A DNA stretch of 62,000 nucleotides. It comes from Cristatella mucedo. Lineage: Eukaryota > Bryozoa > Phylactolaemata > Cristatellidae. Numbering within the stretch: the first letter of the stretch is position 1; every line of letters begins with the position of its first letter. Both the position numbers and the translations under genes were made by a program. Under the pieces are notes generated by a model. The model searched no databases and had not been told where the DNA came from. It worked only from the letters and a program-made list of their open reading frames with translations. The stretch spans positions 617,501 to 679,500 of the forward strand of contig WPIO01000100.1 of assembly GCA_009760855.2 (NCBI GenBank), read 5' to 3'. Shown here in pieces: positions 21,898 to 33,005 of the stretch.

Positions 21898-22866
21898 TTA
21901 GGCCTGCGTGACCTTGATCCGCGAGAACATGAGGCCAATCGTTTCGCAAATCGGCGCGCACATGCACTTGATGCAGATGTCGTGACACTTCTGACACACC
22001 GCGCAACAGATATTAAGTGCACGCATCTCGGGCGTAATGCACCAGACGTGACCGAAAGCGATGGCGGCGAACTCGAAGCCCCAGCAGAGCGCGATGGGCA
22101 GGCCGCAGATGGCGGAGCAGAGCAAGTAGCCGCAGTTCTTGCCGCCCTCGTAGCACTTGTAGGCGTTTTGCCAGATGCAGTTGGGCGAGTGAGCGCCGTC
22201 CGGCTCGCCAATCACGTCTTCGAACAGGACCTGCAGTGAAAAGCCAAGTGGTGAGTGAAGCAGGGAACAATCGCGGCACATCCTACTGGCGGCAACCTAC
22301 GATGAACGTTGCAACCCATGAGCGCTTTAAAAGAGCCAGAGAGAGGCGCGAGCCAGAGCGAGGCGCGAGCCAGAGCGAGGCGCGAGCCAGAGCGAGGTGC
22401 GAGCCAGAGCGAGGCGCGAGCCAGAGCGAGGCGCGAGACAGAGCGAGGCGCGAGCCAGAGCGAGGCGCCTCTCTGGACACGCCAAGGGAATGAAACGCCG
22501 ACTCTTACTGATGAAAGGTCGGCCGAGCACAAGCGCCCGGGCACGTCGCGACGCCGGGTCTGGCAAAGGGTACAGCAAATCAGGCAGCTCGCGAGAACAG
22601 ACCGGCTGAACAAGTGGCTATAGCGGACGACCTCGAGCTGATCGATTCGGCGTCTCACCGACGCCCGCCTATGGTCGCAGGAAGCGAGAGCGAGCGGGAC
22701 CGCACTGCCTGGCCCTCCGCAAGCCGCGACGGCGAATACATGTGCGGCGGCGGCGGCGGCGGTGGCGGCTTCGCTCGTGGAGGCCGCCGCCACATCAAGC
22801 GCTTACCTGCAGGCCAGCGTTAAGCTGATTTGGGTCGCGGTTCACGAGGTCCAGATGGTCGGCCAT
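21898..22866 (-). CDS. cav: Caveolin A, two exons
   Basis: Caveolins are hairpin membrane proteins that oligomerise in the plasma membrane and scaffold signalling. Exon 1 is complement(22807-22866), 20 codons starting MADHLDLVNRDPNQLN, with donor GTAAGC. Exon 2 is complement(21898-22230), 110 codons plus TAA, acceptor TTTTCACTGCAG; the intron is phase 0. The 130-residue product carries the NRDP motif, the signature FEDVIGEP, a tryptophan and aromatics in the scaffolding region, an intramembrane hairpin (GLPIALCWGFEFAAIAF) with its central proline, and a C-terminal helix ending FSRIKV as in vertebrate caveolins. The N terminus is far shorter than in CAV1. Exon 2 alone has 15 cysteines against 3 in all of human CAV1. 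Start context AAAATGG is good. The intron has a 17-bp tandem repeat. Confidence 0.88.
22333..22468. repeat. 17-bp tandem repeat in caveolin A intron, 8 units
   Basis: Unit GAGCCAGAGCGAGGCGC with few changes, starts spaced exactly 17 nt. Not seen in the introns of caveolins B and C. Confidence 0.9.
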
Positions 22867-23079
22867 TTTTCCTCTCTCGAACTCGCCACGTAGCAAGCCC
22901 GCGCGTGTCTATTGAGTCCTCGGCGGCGGCGGCGGCTCTTCTTATTAGCGTGCCCTTGGAGACGGTGCAAACAGCTCGCAAAAAGGGTGAAGAGCGGCGG
23001 CGTTGCCAGAGCGGCAAACGCTGGCAGCTGCTGCCGACTTCCGCGGTTGCTTAGGGAAGCCGCCGAATGAACTAAAGCT
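22867..23079 (-). promoter_or_regulatory. Upstream region of caveolin A
   Basis: GC-rich block that aligns with the upstream regions of caveolin B (48366-48605) and the pseudo-exon (26513-26711): shared GAGACGGTGCAAACAG and GCGTTGCCAGAGC(G/A)GC. Where B has a TATA box, A reads a weak CTAATAAGAAG near 22938. Confidence 0.5.
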
Positions 23080-23942
23080 GCGTTTGCACTATCGACTTTC
23101 CTTCTGGAGAGGGCCTTTACACTATCGATTCAGAAAACACGGATGGCCGACTCGGTCCCGCCCATAGCGCCCTGCTCAAATGCGGGAGGCTGGTATGCTG
23201 GAGGAGGGTTTCTCAGAAAACCGCCAAGCCATCACTCGCAGATGGCGAGTTTGACGCTGTAGTCATCGTTATAGAGTAGTAGTTCAGAATGTATAGAAAA
23301 GGCACATAAGCACATACACAAGCTTGTTCGGGAAAGTGTATAATGGTAAGTAACATGTGCCGTTACTGGTGTGTGGGTGTATGTTGCTAAGGAATTATAA
23401 TAATAATAATAACAATACGCTTGAAAAAGCACCCTCAGAGAACTCAAACTCTTTCTATGTGCTTTAAATTACCTCCAAAGGAAGCTGGTCAAATGATTTG
23501 TGATAGTATGCTCAATAAACAGCAAGCATAACATGGTTAGGGGCGACATATACACGGTCAGCTTGCAAGTATGGTCAGTGGCAGCATGCACAGTGTCAGC
23601 ATGCATACGCGAATACAGGTCAAATCGCAGAGACCCAGCAAATGCTGCAATAAATAGATGCGTTTTTAGTTTCTTTTTAAACGTGGTCAAGTCCGGAGAT
23701 GTCGTGACGCAACGTCAGCCGTTACGAGTTTGTTGGTGAATTTTATAAACAGACGCCTGAAGTCTTCTGTGCAGAAAAGTATTGATCTGCGGCTAAAACG
23801 TAAAAGCATCCCATATTCAATGACTTGCTCTGAATACCTCAATATAGCTCGAGCCTACGAACGTCAGCCATTTCATTTTGGCCAGTACGCGATGAGCCCC
23901 GGGATTTCGATTGGTTGGCTTGTCTAGCTAGGCGCCAATAAA
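23080..23942. repeat. Dispersed repeat X, copy 2, split by an L-A tail
   Basis: Left part 23080-23390 (TTTACACTATCGATTCAG, AATGCGGGAGGCTGGTATGC) and right part 23712-23942 (AAACAGACGCCTGAAGTCTT to CTAGCTAGGCGCCAATA). It lies directly upstream of the caveolin A promoter block. Confidence 0.6.
23391..23711 (-). mobile_element. L-A LINE 3' end
   Basis: Opens with (TAA)n, then antisense 3' UTR and the end of the coding region (TTFKKKLKTHLFIAAFAGS). Inserted in repeat X. Confidence 0.7.
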
Positions 23943-24046
23943 CGGACTATGGTCCTCTCGTTGGAGATCGCATCCGTCCGAGGGCGTTCCTTCTCATTCC
24001 GTATGATCGTGGCTTAAATTCCAACGTCCCCTTTCCTGTAGCCTGA

Positions 24047-24237
24047 TGTACACTCGACTCCTCATACAAGAATATCGGATATAGGAATACTCCGCTTATA
24101 AGAATAGCAGTTCTGCGTCCCAGATTACCTTGCAATATTAGTCTCACTCTGTGCGCATGGGATTACTCCGCATATAAGAACGCCTATTTGCCTGCCTGAA
24201 CGTATTCTTACAAACGGAGTCGACTGTGCCAAGGGTC
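24047..24237. mobile_element. Short DNA transposon (MITE), pogo/Tigger-like
   Basis: Inverted ends CACTCGACTCC and GGAGTCGACTGTG, with subterminal repeats of the form TCCGC(T/A)TATAAGAA in both halves. This layout is typical of pogo/Tigger non-autonomous elements. Length about 190 bp, no coding capacity. I do not see a clean TA duplication. Confidence 0.5.
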
Positions 24238-24514
24238 AATCAGTAACACCGTTTTGTTCCCTTGTTCTTGTTGAAGCATGTGATATTGCCATAAAGAGCC
24301 GTAATCAAACTGCCGCTCTCCTTCCACTTCCGCCCTGCTACAGCGACCTGACGGGGGGCGGCGTAACTCTGACATCGAGTTTATGATCAGGCGGGAAGTG
24401 TCCTACCACCTAGTTTTGGTTATAAATACTCGTAGCCGCTGCGATGGCTGTTCCGGAGCACGAAGAACAGATAGCGGGAAGGCGTAGCGTCTTCGCAGGC
24501 TGGCACATAGGCTG
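24238..24514. other. No gene recognised
   Basis: Short unplaced sequence between the MITE and a SINE. Confidence 0.4.
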
Positions 24515-24662
24515 AAAGGCAGTGATAGCCCACGAGGTAAGGTGCTCGCTCTTCCCGATCGAGGTCGGGGGTTCGAACTCTGCAGTGGGCGATCCTTTAT
24601 TGCCAACTGCAAGCGGTGGTGGTTGCAGCCGTTTAGGCTCTTCTGCCGCTATATAAGCTATT
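24515..24662 (+). mobile_element. tRNA-derived SINE (diverged)
   Basis: A-box-like region (TAGCCCACGAGGTAAGG), B box GGTTCGAACTC, body GCAAGCGGTGGTGGTTGCAG, then TATAAGC and an ATT-rich end. Confidence 0.68.
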
Positions 24663-24941
24663 ATTATTGTTATAATTATCATCATTACTACTATTATGAA
24701 GTGTTCTCGCTGCAGCTCTGATGTCACATGACCCACATGACCATTCGCAACCGATCATGCTCAGTCAGCCGATACAGCCAGGCTGCAGTGCGTCACGTGC
24801 TCACGAGTAGCTCGCCCCTTGAGTGGGTGGAGCGGTGTGAGTCCAGCCGGGGGGGGGGGTTGGATCTTGGCGGCGATATCCCGCCAACATCCTTGCCCCT
24901 CTGAAGCAGCTGACTAAGCTAAGTAGCAGTCATCTCATAGT

Positions 24942-25668
24942 TCGATTGTATGCAGGCCGGTACTGCTCCTCTGATAAACCGCTGGTGAACAGCTGTTAGG
25001 AGCATTACCGAGAGGGGCCGGTGCACAGCTGTGGTCCGCCTGTGACGACAATGGCCGGAGCCTCATGTTGCCGAATGGTCGAGAAAGGCTGTGCACCAGC
25101 CCGTCTCATGCGAGCAGCTGTAAGGTATCCAGCCTGCCTGAGGGGGCAGCTATTAATGTCGGCTGCTATGCCTATACGGCACTGGATGTATGGTTTCGCA
25201 TTTGCAGAGGTTAGGCTCGCTCAATGCAGCCCGGTACATTGCAGCTAGTTGTGTTGCTGCTGAGAAATTGTGACCTTAAGATCAAGGGGGCGTGTAGTTC
25301 GATTGTATGCAGGCCAGTACTGCTCCTCAGATAAACCGCTGGTGAACAGCTGCTAGGAGCATCACCAAGAGGGGCGATACATAGCCGTAGTCCGCCTGTG
25401 ATGTGGCGTGGACACAGGCCGGTTACCAGCTGGTGAACAGATGGTGGATTCACCATCAGGGTCGGCCAGTGCACAGCTGTGGTCCGCCTCGGCTGAGTCA
25501 TCGGGGTCGGCCAGGGCACAGCCGGAGTCGTGGAGAGGAGAGTCGAGTGGAAGGAGGGGGCGAAGGGAGCCGTGCGTCCATCGGCTCCCGTCTTTGTATC
25601 ATAAAATATAGGTGTTGGTCATTGGCTGGCTCTCGGCGAGCTGTGCGAACCAAGCGACACATCCTACA
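24942..25668 (+). mobile_element. Deleted LTR retrotransposon (partial 5' LTR, remnant, complete 3' LTR)
   Basis: A 5' LTR fragment (24942-25048, TAGTTCGATTGTATGCAGG...) is followed by about 245 bp of remnant ending in a purine-rich ATCAAGGGGG, then a 376-bp LTR at 25293-25668. That LTR begins TGTAGTTCG and ends ATCCTACA, and its ends are inverted (TGTAG/CTACA). A solo LTR of the same family lies inverted at 29406-29778. No coding region remains. Confidence 0.55.
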
Positions 25669-26450
25669 TGTAGTTGAGAATCATGCTCGCTGTTTCCATC
25701 GAACGCACATGAAAAGGGGTACCGCGAACGGACACACGCTGTCTCAAGTAAGGCGCTTACCCCTTTTAGGTAAACCCGATTGTTGGAAAATACCCGCGGA
25801 CTATCTGTGTCAATGGCGGTTTGACTGGAGCGGTGGCCTTGAGCACGTGACATCGTAATGGCTTCTGGGCACCAAACGTAGGAAGCTCGTCATCTTTTCT
25901 AGTGATACAATGCGAAGGTCAGTGGCTCTTCTCAAGCGGTTCTGAGGCCTGAAATGTCGCACAGTCGCGGCCCGCCTGCCACGAACTCGCTTTGAGGTGC
26001 CGTAAATTCGCACGGCTAGGCGAAGATTTGCATTACACCATGCAGAAACTGGTAAAAAAAAACTGGGCTCCGTGCCGCCGCTGTCCCTCAGCTGTGCACG
26101 CATTCCCCTGCAGAAAAGTGTAGTACTTTGTGGTAAAAACGTGGTGAGGGATGGTTGAATTTGCTTAATGCGTGCGGTTATTGAACGCACCCTCAGCAGT
26201 TTCGCATTTTCAGTTATGGAGCGGCTCTCTACTCTGGCCTCTAGGGTGGACAGTGTTTGCACTCAGCCAGCTGGCTCGACAGCGATTGATGTGACATGCA
26301 AAGGCTATTACGCGGGTTAGTGGATTTATCTCGAGGACAAAGGAGGAAGGGAAATCGTCTGCAGCAGCGTCTATTGATGCGGGCGGGCGGAGGCGATGCT
26401 GGTGCCGGCGAAGGTCGAGGCGGCCGCCGCTGTCGCAGGTCGAGGCGCAC
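25669..26450. other. No gene recognised; right end resembles a caveolin intron
   Basis: No exon 2 of a caveolin is present left of the pseudo-exon. Near 26390-26450 the GC-rich sequence resembles the intron start of caveolin B. Confidence 0.35.
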
Positions 26451-26512
26451 CTGCAAGCTATCGTTGAGCTGCTCCGGGTCTCGGATTGAGAGTGGTTCCG
26501 ACGTTTGGTCAT
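26451..26512 (-). pseudogene. Caveolin pseudo-exon 1 with promoter block
   Basis: It aligns with exon 1 of caveolins A and B (TTGAGCTG, CGGGTCTCGG, then the start codon complement CAT with a T-run). The span from ATG to the donor-like GTGCGC is 62 nt, not 60, so the frame is shifted and the NRDP motif is lost. The upstream block 26513-26711 matches the caveolin promoter regions. No second exon follows. Confidence 0.65.
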
Positions 26513-26711
26513 TTTTTTCAATTGAACTCGCCGTGATCTCGCGTTCGCCGTCGCCCTACTTCGCGCTCCTATTGTGGCTCGTTAGCAGTGCGAGCCCTAG
26601 GAGACGTGCCGAACTGAGCGGAAAGAGCGGCGTTGTTGCCTGAGCGACGAACAATGGAAGCGGCGGACTCTTCCGTGGTTACTTAGGGAAGCCGCTAATT
26701 GGGCTAAAGCT

Positions 26712-28030
26712 GCGTTTACACTATCGACTTTCCTTCTAGTGAGGGACTTTAGTATATCGATTCAGGAAACACGGCTGGCAGGCCGACTTTGTCCCTCCCA
26801 CCGCACCCGCTCTAATGCGGGAGGCTGGTATGCAGCAAGATGGTTCCACCCCCCCCCCACCCGACCCCGAAAGCCGACAAGCCGTCACCTGCAGGTGGTC
26901 AGTTTTGACACTGCTGTCATCATTGTAGAGTTGTATTAGAAGAATGCATAGAAAATGAAGATAAGAAAATACAAAATCTTTTTCGGGAAATCGTATAGTT
27001 GTAGCCGAGTTCCAGGGGTCAAAGGCTAGTTCCCGCCAAACCCCGCCATACTTCGGCAACGCTGCCGCTCGCCATGCCGCCGAGTAAGACGAGCGGCAGT
27101 CAGGTTAAGCCTCTTTATAATAACGCATGCGCCCACGACAACAGGGGAACTAAACAAGTCTACAGGGAAGGTCCTAAAGAACAGTACACTATAGGACGCA
27201 AGACGACGCAGCAAGCGCGGACAAATGTGTTAGTTGGTCACTCGGCTTCCACCGTCACACCGTCGCCGGTCTCCGTTCCACCAGTACAAGCATACGCCGT
27301 ACAAGACCCGGCAAGCTGAGTATTCTGGGATAGATGGAGCAGACGTCCACAACAGTCTAGAGCTTCCGCCGAAAGACGCCAATACACGTGGGTGAGGGTC
27401 ACGAACACGCTACACGGGGAACGCGGAATATACAAGTCTCAACAACGAGCTTGCTATCCAGCTCCGCTCGGGCCTTGGGCACTCGTCGCCTTGCGTGCGT
27501 GGCCGCATCGCCGGAGCACGCCTGCAGCCATCCAGGTGCATAACTCGGCGAGACCGGGAGCCTCCAACACCACAATTTACTCGGCCAACTTATCCTATCC
27601 CAGAGCCCCGCTGACCTCACGCCACCGCACATCCGGCCATGCCGTATGTCCGACCCCAGCCTAGCAGGTGACCCTTACCCTCACTATAGCCGCCCGGTCC
27701 AAGCCAACCGAACCTAGCCCGGGTACATAGTTAATAGTAATGTGACCGCTACGGGTGTGTGGGTGTATAGTGCTAAATAACGTAAACGCTTAGGCATTTG
27801 CCGGCGAACTCCATAAACAGACTCACAAAGTCTTATGTGCAGAAAAGGATTAAGCTGCGGCTACAACTTGGAAGCACCCCATATTCAATGATTTGCTCTG
27901 AATATTTCAATATAACTCGAGCTTACCAGAGCGCCGTACTTTTTTTTATTTTAGCCACGGGAGTGTACGCGATGAGCCCCCCCCCCCCCCCCCCCCGGTT
28001 TTGATCGGTCGGCTCGTCTAGCTAGGAGCC
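26712..28030. repeat. Dispersed repeat X, copy 3, split by a solo LTR
   Basis: Left part 26712-26999, right part 27728-28030 (GTGCAGAAAAGGATTAAGC to CTAGCTAGGAGCCAAT). As in copy 2, it starts directly after the caveolin promoter block. A C20 run interrupts it near 27977. Confidence 0.6.
27000..27727 (+). mobile_element. Solo LTR, 728 bp, with 4-bp target duplication
   Basis: It begins TGTAGCC and ends GGGTACA, near-perfect inverted ends. TAGT flanks both sides (26996-26999 and 27728-27731). Removing it rejoins repeat X (GTATAGT + TAATAGTAATG), as in copies 1 and 4. A TATA-like CTTTATAATAA lies near 27111. An 81-codon frame from 27074 has no motif. The strand cannot be fixed. Confidence 0.72.
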
Positions 28031-28035
28031 AATGT

Positions 28036-28480
28036 ATCTATGTAATGTAATGTATCTCCGTCAGCAACTCCACAAAGTCATAAAGACCATGTGGGTGTTA
28101 CGCAGGAGAGTTTTGTATAGCGCACTCACAGCCTAAGCGGCTTTCGGTACGCATTCGGTACCCAACAGACTTCGTCTCACGCAACAAAGAGAAAGTGGGA
28201 AGCATAGCAGAGTCAGGAGAGCAGTTGAGGTAGTGAGTAGCATAGAAGTAGCAGTTCAGGACCGCTGAAAAAGATGTGCCATAGTTGGCAGTTGGAGAGT
28301 AGCTGTCGTTGCGTAAGAGTTGTGGAAGCGAGTTCCACAGCCTAGGACCTGCAGAGCTAAAGCTTATGTTGCCAACTGTCTTTAAGCGGAGGAAAGGGAC
28401 AGCTAATTTATTGTCCACACAGGATCTGAGGGCGCGAACAGGCTGAAACTGATGCAGCAGTTCAGGAGCCAAAACCTCAG
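28036..28480 (-). mobile_element. L-B LINE 3' part
   Basis: Minus-strand frame of 124 codons: ELLHQFQPVRALRSCVDNK, SFSSAGPRLWNSLPQ, YATHYLNCSPDSAML. The 3' end is an ACATT-type repeat (28036-28056). Confidence 0.7.
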
Positions 28481-28990
28481 AACCAGCTTCTTATTCGTAG
28501 CAGTTGGCTGACTTGGCTCATCTACCCAAAGTGTGGGGACGTTCGGTAACGCAGTAGCCCAAATCGGTCTGAAATCGGCGCCGATTTCATAGGACAATGT
28601 AAACGAAGCTTGAAGGAGAATCTGTTTCTACTTTTAGGCCGTAGTGGAACCAGCAGCAGGGCTTCCAATATGCGAACTAGGCAATCTCCTAGGGCACTGG
28701 GCTACGGGGTTGCCAGAAAAAACTAGAAAACTAAAATATAGCTATCTTTGGGTGAGGTGTCAATTACTAACACCAAGCCACTTTCCGGATCAAACCTTTT
28801 TCGGGGCTTATTTAATGAATACCGCAGACAGCCGCTATGAAGAATGATCCAGTGCAGTGCAGGAGCAAGGGGTGGCGGTGAGAACTGCTTGCATTGGAGG
28901 TGGGTGCTAGAGGTTTTGTGGGCAGGTCGACGACCTCCGTCCTCGGGCGCATCGTTCTCCGCAGGAAACGACTGTATGACAGGCGGCGAA
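28481..28990. other. No gene recognised
   Basis: Unplaced sequence between two LINE pieces; frames are short. Confidence 0.4.
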
Positions 28991-29395
28991 AGAACTGACC
29001 TCAAATCCTTTGGAGACCGTGCATTTAGTTCGTATGCTCCCAAAGCCTGGAACTCTCTCCCGACCTGCGTCAGAACATCCCCTGACCTGACCACATTTAA
29101 AAGGAACCTAAAAACACACCTATTTAGGACAGCATTTAGTGGGTCCCTGTGATATGTCCTTGACGTGCTTATGTGTGCTGACACTGTGCATGCTGCCACT
29201 AACCACATTTGCATGCTGACCCTGTGCATGTCACCCCTAACCATATTATTCATTTCGTCTGTTTTTCAAGCATGATTTACTCACCATTAAATTGCATTTC
29301 CCTTTGCAGCAAATGTAAAGTGCCTCGAGAGAGATTAAGTTCTCTGAGGGCGCTTTATCAAGTGAATTATTATTGTTATTATTATTATTAACTGG
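28991..29395 (+). mobile_element. L-A LINE 3' end
   Basis: Sense coding end (TDLKSFGDRAFSSYAPKAWN, FKRNLKTHLFRTAFSGSL), 3' UTR, and an ATT repeat at 29368-29391. Confidence 0.72.
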
Positions 29396-29405
29396 CAGTG
29401 CAGCT

Positions 29406-29778
29406 TGTAGTTCATTTCGCACAGCAGCAGAGCCAGCCGATGACCAACACCTACAGCTCATAATACGACGCACGGAGACGAGGGACGCACGGCTCCCTTC
29501 GCCCCTTTCTTTCACTCGACTCTCTTCTCCTCGACCGCGGCCATGCCCGGCTGGCCGAGACTCCCGATGACTCAGCCGAGGCTGAAGACCACTGCTGTGA
29601 ACCGGCCAATCCTGATGGTGAATCCACCGTGTGTTCCCCATCGGGTAACAGGCCTGTGTCCACGCCACATTACAGGCGGACCATAGCTGTGCATGGCCCC
29701 TCTCGGTGACGCTCTTTACAGCTGCTCACCAGCGGTTTATCAGAGGAGCAGTACAGGCCTGCATGTAACCCAGCTACA
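29406..29778 (-). mobile_element. Solo LTR, 373 bp, with 5-bp target duplication
   Basis: Its ends are TGTAG and CTACA. CAGCT flanks both sides (29401-29405 and 29779-29783). It is homologous, inverted, to the LTR at 25293-25668. It lies immediately after the tail of an L-A LINE. Confidence 0.75.
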
Positions 29779-29811
29779 CAGCTGAAGTCGGCAGAGCCTT
29801 AATTTATAATT

Positions 29812-29905
29812 CTAATAATAAAAAACTTGATAAAGCGCCCTCGGATACCTCAACCTCTGTCTATGCACTTTACATTTGCTGCAAAAGAAACAGGATCGGC
29901 TTCGA
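29812..29905 (-). mobile_element. L-A LINE 3' tail fragment
   Basis: AATAATAAAA start and antisense TTGATAAAGCGCCCTC...GCACTTTACATTTGCTGC. Confidence 0.55.
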
Positions 29906-32370
29906 TTGCAGTACTCGGGCCTCTCGGTTACCTAGCAACTAAGGAGTGGCTAGAGCAACTATAGTTATCTTGCAGAGCCCCATGGAGTCATGTATCTAAA
30001 GTGCTCAAACACAACGGCAGAATCCTCGGAAGGCTTCCTATCCTCAAGGGTTACTAGAAAATCCACCCCGGTGCTAGAGAGTCCATTCCAAGCTAGCTTC
30101 AAAGGCGAGTCAAGTATACTGCACATCTATCTAGTGCAACATGGACCGCAGCTCAGGCTTATGCCGGCGACTCTCGACAAGATTCACAGAAAGCAGAAGA
30201 TTTTCTTAGCTCCGACGAAAAATAAGGCTTGCAAGTGGAAGGAGATGTGGCGCCTGTGATTGATGTATTCTATATCAAGAGATGTAGTATTCTGCTTTGC
30301 TGTAAGCTATTCATCAAGAAGGCTAGCATCTCGTCCGTGCATCAAAGTGGCTGTCAAGATTGGAAAAAATTTTCTGGAAGTTTGTCCTCACATGAGAGAA
30401 GTCTATCACACCTAGAAAGTTATCAAGCTTGGAGGGAATTGGAGATGCGGCTAGCAGAAATCATGACAATACGTGAGAGAATTTGTTAGAAAACTAAGCA
30501 ATGAGAGGATGGTTGGCGACAGGTCTTGGAGAGGCTATTTGAATAAGCAAGGGTACTTGGAACTCAAATTTTAGCATACCGTGGGTCAAACGAAAAGCTC
30601 TTCGCGCCTGGCAACGGAAAATTTCTCAAATCCAAAATGAGTTTCTGGCCCTCTTAGATCCTCTGATGATGGAACACCTTCTTGGTGGTTACTATAAAAG
30701 AAATATACGTACGTTGTCTCGGCAAGAATCTTCAAGAATGAATTATTATAAAATGTTGCTGCTACAATACAGCATCAGAGTACGGAAGCAGCCAAGTCAG
30801 CAAAATACTATGCAGCCAACACGGGAAAACTTGACTGCACCCCAGATTTCAGCCACACTGATCGGGTGACCTTGATTACCTTGTTCACCTAAGTGGAACC
30901 CCAGCGATAATGAGAGAGCGTTTTCTTGGTTTCATTCAGTAACAAGCGACCATAGAGGTTCTGTTTGAGCAGCTCAAAGATATGGGATTGGATTCTGGAA
31001 ATGTAAGAGGACAAGAGTATGAAAATGGCAATAACATAAAAGGTGAGGAAAGGGAGTGCAGAAGAGAATACTGAACATAAATCCACGTGCCTTTTATGTA
31101 CGTTGCAAGGCTAACTTCCTGAATTCCTATTCGTAAACTGTGCTATCGATCTCTTTGCTTTGGTGAAGCAAAATATCTAATTTTTCTCAGCGTCTACTCG
31201 TCATTGGGGAGTCCTCAAAAGTCACACCACTGATTCCAGCGATCGTACGGTAAAAACACAGTGAAACAAGATGGGAAACTAGAATTGATGCTCTTAAATC
31301 ACAGAGGTACAACCTTGACAAAGTCCATGATTGAGATATGCGAAGAGACTAGTCAGGAAGGGTTGGATGGAGCTATGAAGAGATGTGGAGCACAGATTAT
31401 GGCCAACAATATAGCAAAATTTTCATTCTTAGTATCGCTTCATACCTGGTACACAATTTCTTTATAGGTCAATATCACCAGCAAAGTTCTACAGCAGACG
31501 TCAAGCGACTTGAGACTAGGAGTTTAACAGCTGGAAAACACCAAAAAGTACACCAATAATTTCCGAAGTGAAGGGAGCGTCCATAAAATATTGGCGGATG
31601 CAACAACAATGGCTTAAGAGTTGAGATTGAACGCAATTGTGAACTAAATCGACGATTAAAAAAGAAAAGGCTGCATTAATTAGGCTGAATTAATTAATTA
31701 ATTACGCACAGTCATTACGCTGTATGATTATGAAGCACAGGATGAGGCTTTACACGATCCAAACGAGAGCGTTAAGGTTAACTTTTATTATACCGTTTTA
31801 GATGTGGTAGCAGGATAAAAAACATAAGGGTTCAATCAGATTTAACAACACCGCACAGCCTTTGTATTCATGCATGATATCTCCAAGATTTCCGACATAC
31901 CCGCAGAGGATAGATATCCTTAGTGAGTGCAAGTCTCTTTTGGTCTCTTACTCAGTGAGACAGCAAATATTTAGATATAGAGAACTCTGCGGTGAGCTGC
32001 AGCGATCGTCAGGAGGCTTCCCCAGGCTATGCATCTCCAAGAGGTCTTGCAATTGGACACCACAAATTGATAGAAAATTTACCCAATATTTCAGCGGCAC
32101 TCAGAATTGTATTGATCATGCCATTTTCACTCGGCATTAAAGAAATGATCGGCAAGTTTTAGTTTTGGAATCAGTTTTAAAATGTTACGTATAACCGCAT
32201 CCTCACATGCTATTAGTGAGTGTATTAGTGAGTCTTTATGGTGAGTCACCATTTTTTTTGCAAATTGGGTTTCATTTCGTGATGAGCGGGTCGGGGAGGG
32301 CGTGAATGGGAAAGAGGCGTCAGATGTCCGATCTCGCCTATGGCACCAAAATGCTTTGCACCGGCCCTGA
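29906..32370. other. 2.5 kb unassigned, AT-richer
   Basis: Frames of 60-92 codons on the plus strand (29990, 30229, 30666, 31261, 31862) are spaced as in a decayed long gene or element, but I recognise no domain. No terminal repeats or splice pattern stand out. 31670-31705 holds a TTAATTAATTAA run. Confidence 0.35.
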
Positions 32371-32374
32371 CCAG

Positions 32375-32525
32375 CATACCATATTATTCATTTTGCTTGT
32401 TTTTCAAGCATGATTTTACTTACCATTCAATTGCATTTCCCTTTGCAGCAAATGTAAAGCGCCTAGAAAGAGATTAAGTTCTCTGGGGGCGCTTTATCGA
32501 GTGCATTATTATTATTATTATTAAA
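32375..32525 (+). mobile_element. L-A LINE 3' tail
   Basis: Sense 3' UTR with GCGCCTAGAAAGAGATTAAG and an ATT repeat (32507-32524). Confidence 0.72.
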
Positions 32526-32554
32526 AACCGGGAATCGTCACGCACACCGCACCC

Positions 32555-33005
32555 GCCTTTACACTATCAACGTTCCTCCGACGCCGACGCCGACACCGAC
32601 TTGCCTCTATGAGCGTTTACACTTACCGATTCAGGAAACGCTGAGAGCCGACTTAGTCTCGCCCTCAGCACGCTGCTTTAATACGGGAAGCTGGTATGCA
32701 AGAGGTTTCTCTCCAGAAATCCACCCAAGCCATCCCCTGCAGAAGTTAAGACCTCCGCACCAGTCATCCCTATTGAGTTGCATGAGAACACTGTATAGAA
32801 AATGAAGATGAGCGCATATAAGAACTTTTTCCGGGGAAGTATACAGTGCTAAGTAATGTGCGCCAATACGGGTGTGTGCGTGGTATACTGCTAAGTAATG
32901 TGTATCAGCCAGAACACATTTGCTGGCGTATTTTGTAAACAGACGCGAGTCGTCTTCTGCGTACAGAAAGGTTCAGCCGTGACTAAAAAGCAGAAGCAGA
33001 ACAAT
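32555..33005. repeat. Dispersed repeat X, copy 4, uninterrupted
   Basis: It runs from CTTTACACTATCAACG through GGGAAGCTGGTATGCAAG and GTATACAGTGCTAAGTAATG to the GTCTTCTGCGTACAGAAAGG part; the last third is diverged. Confidence 0.55.
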
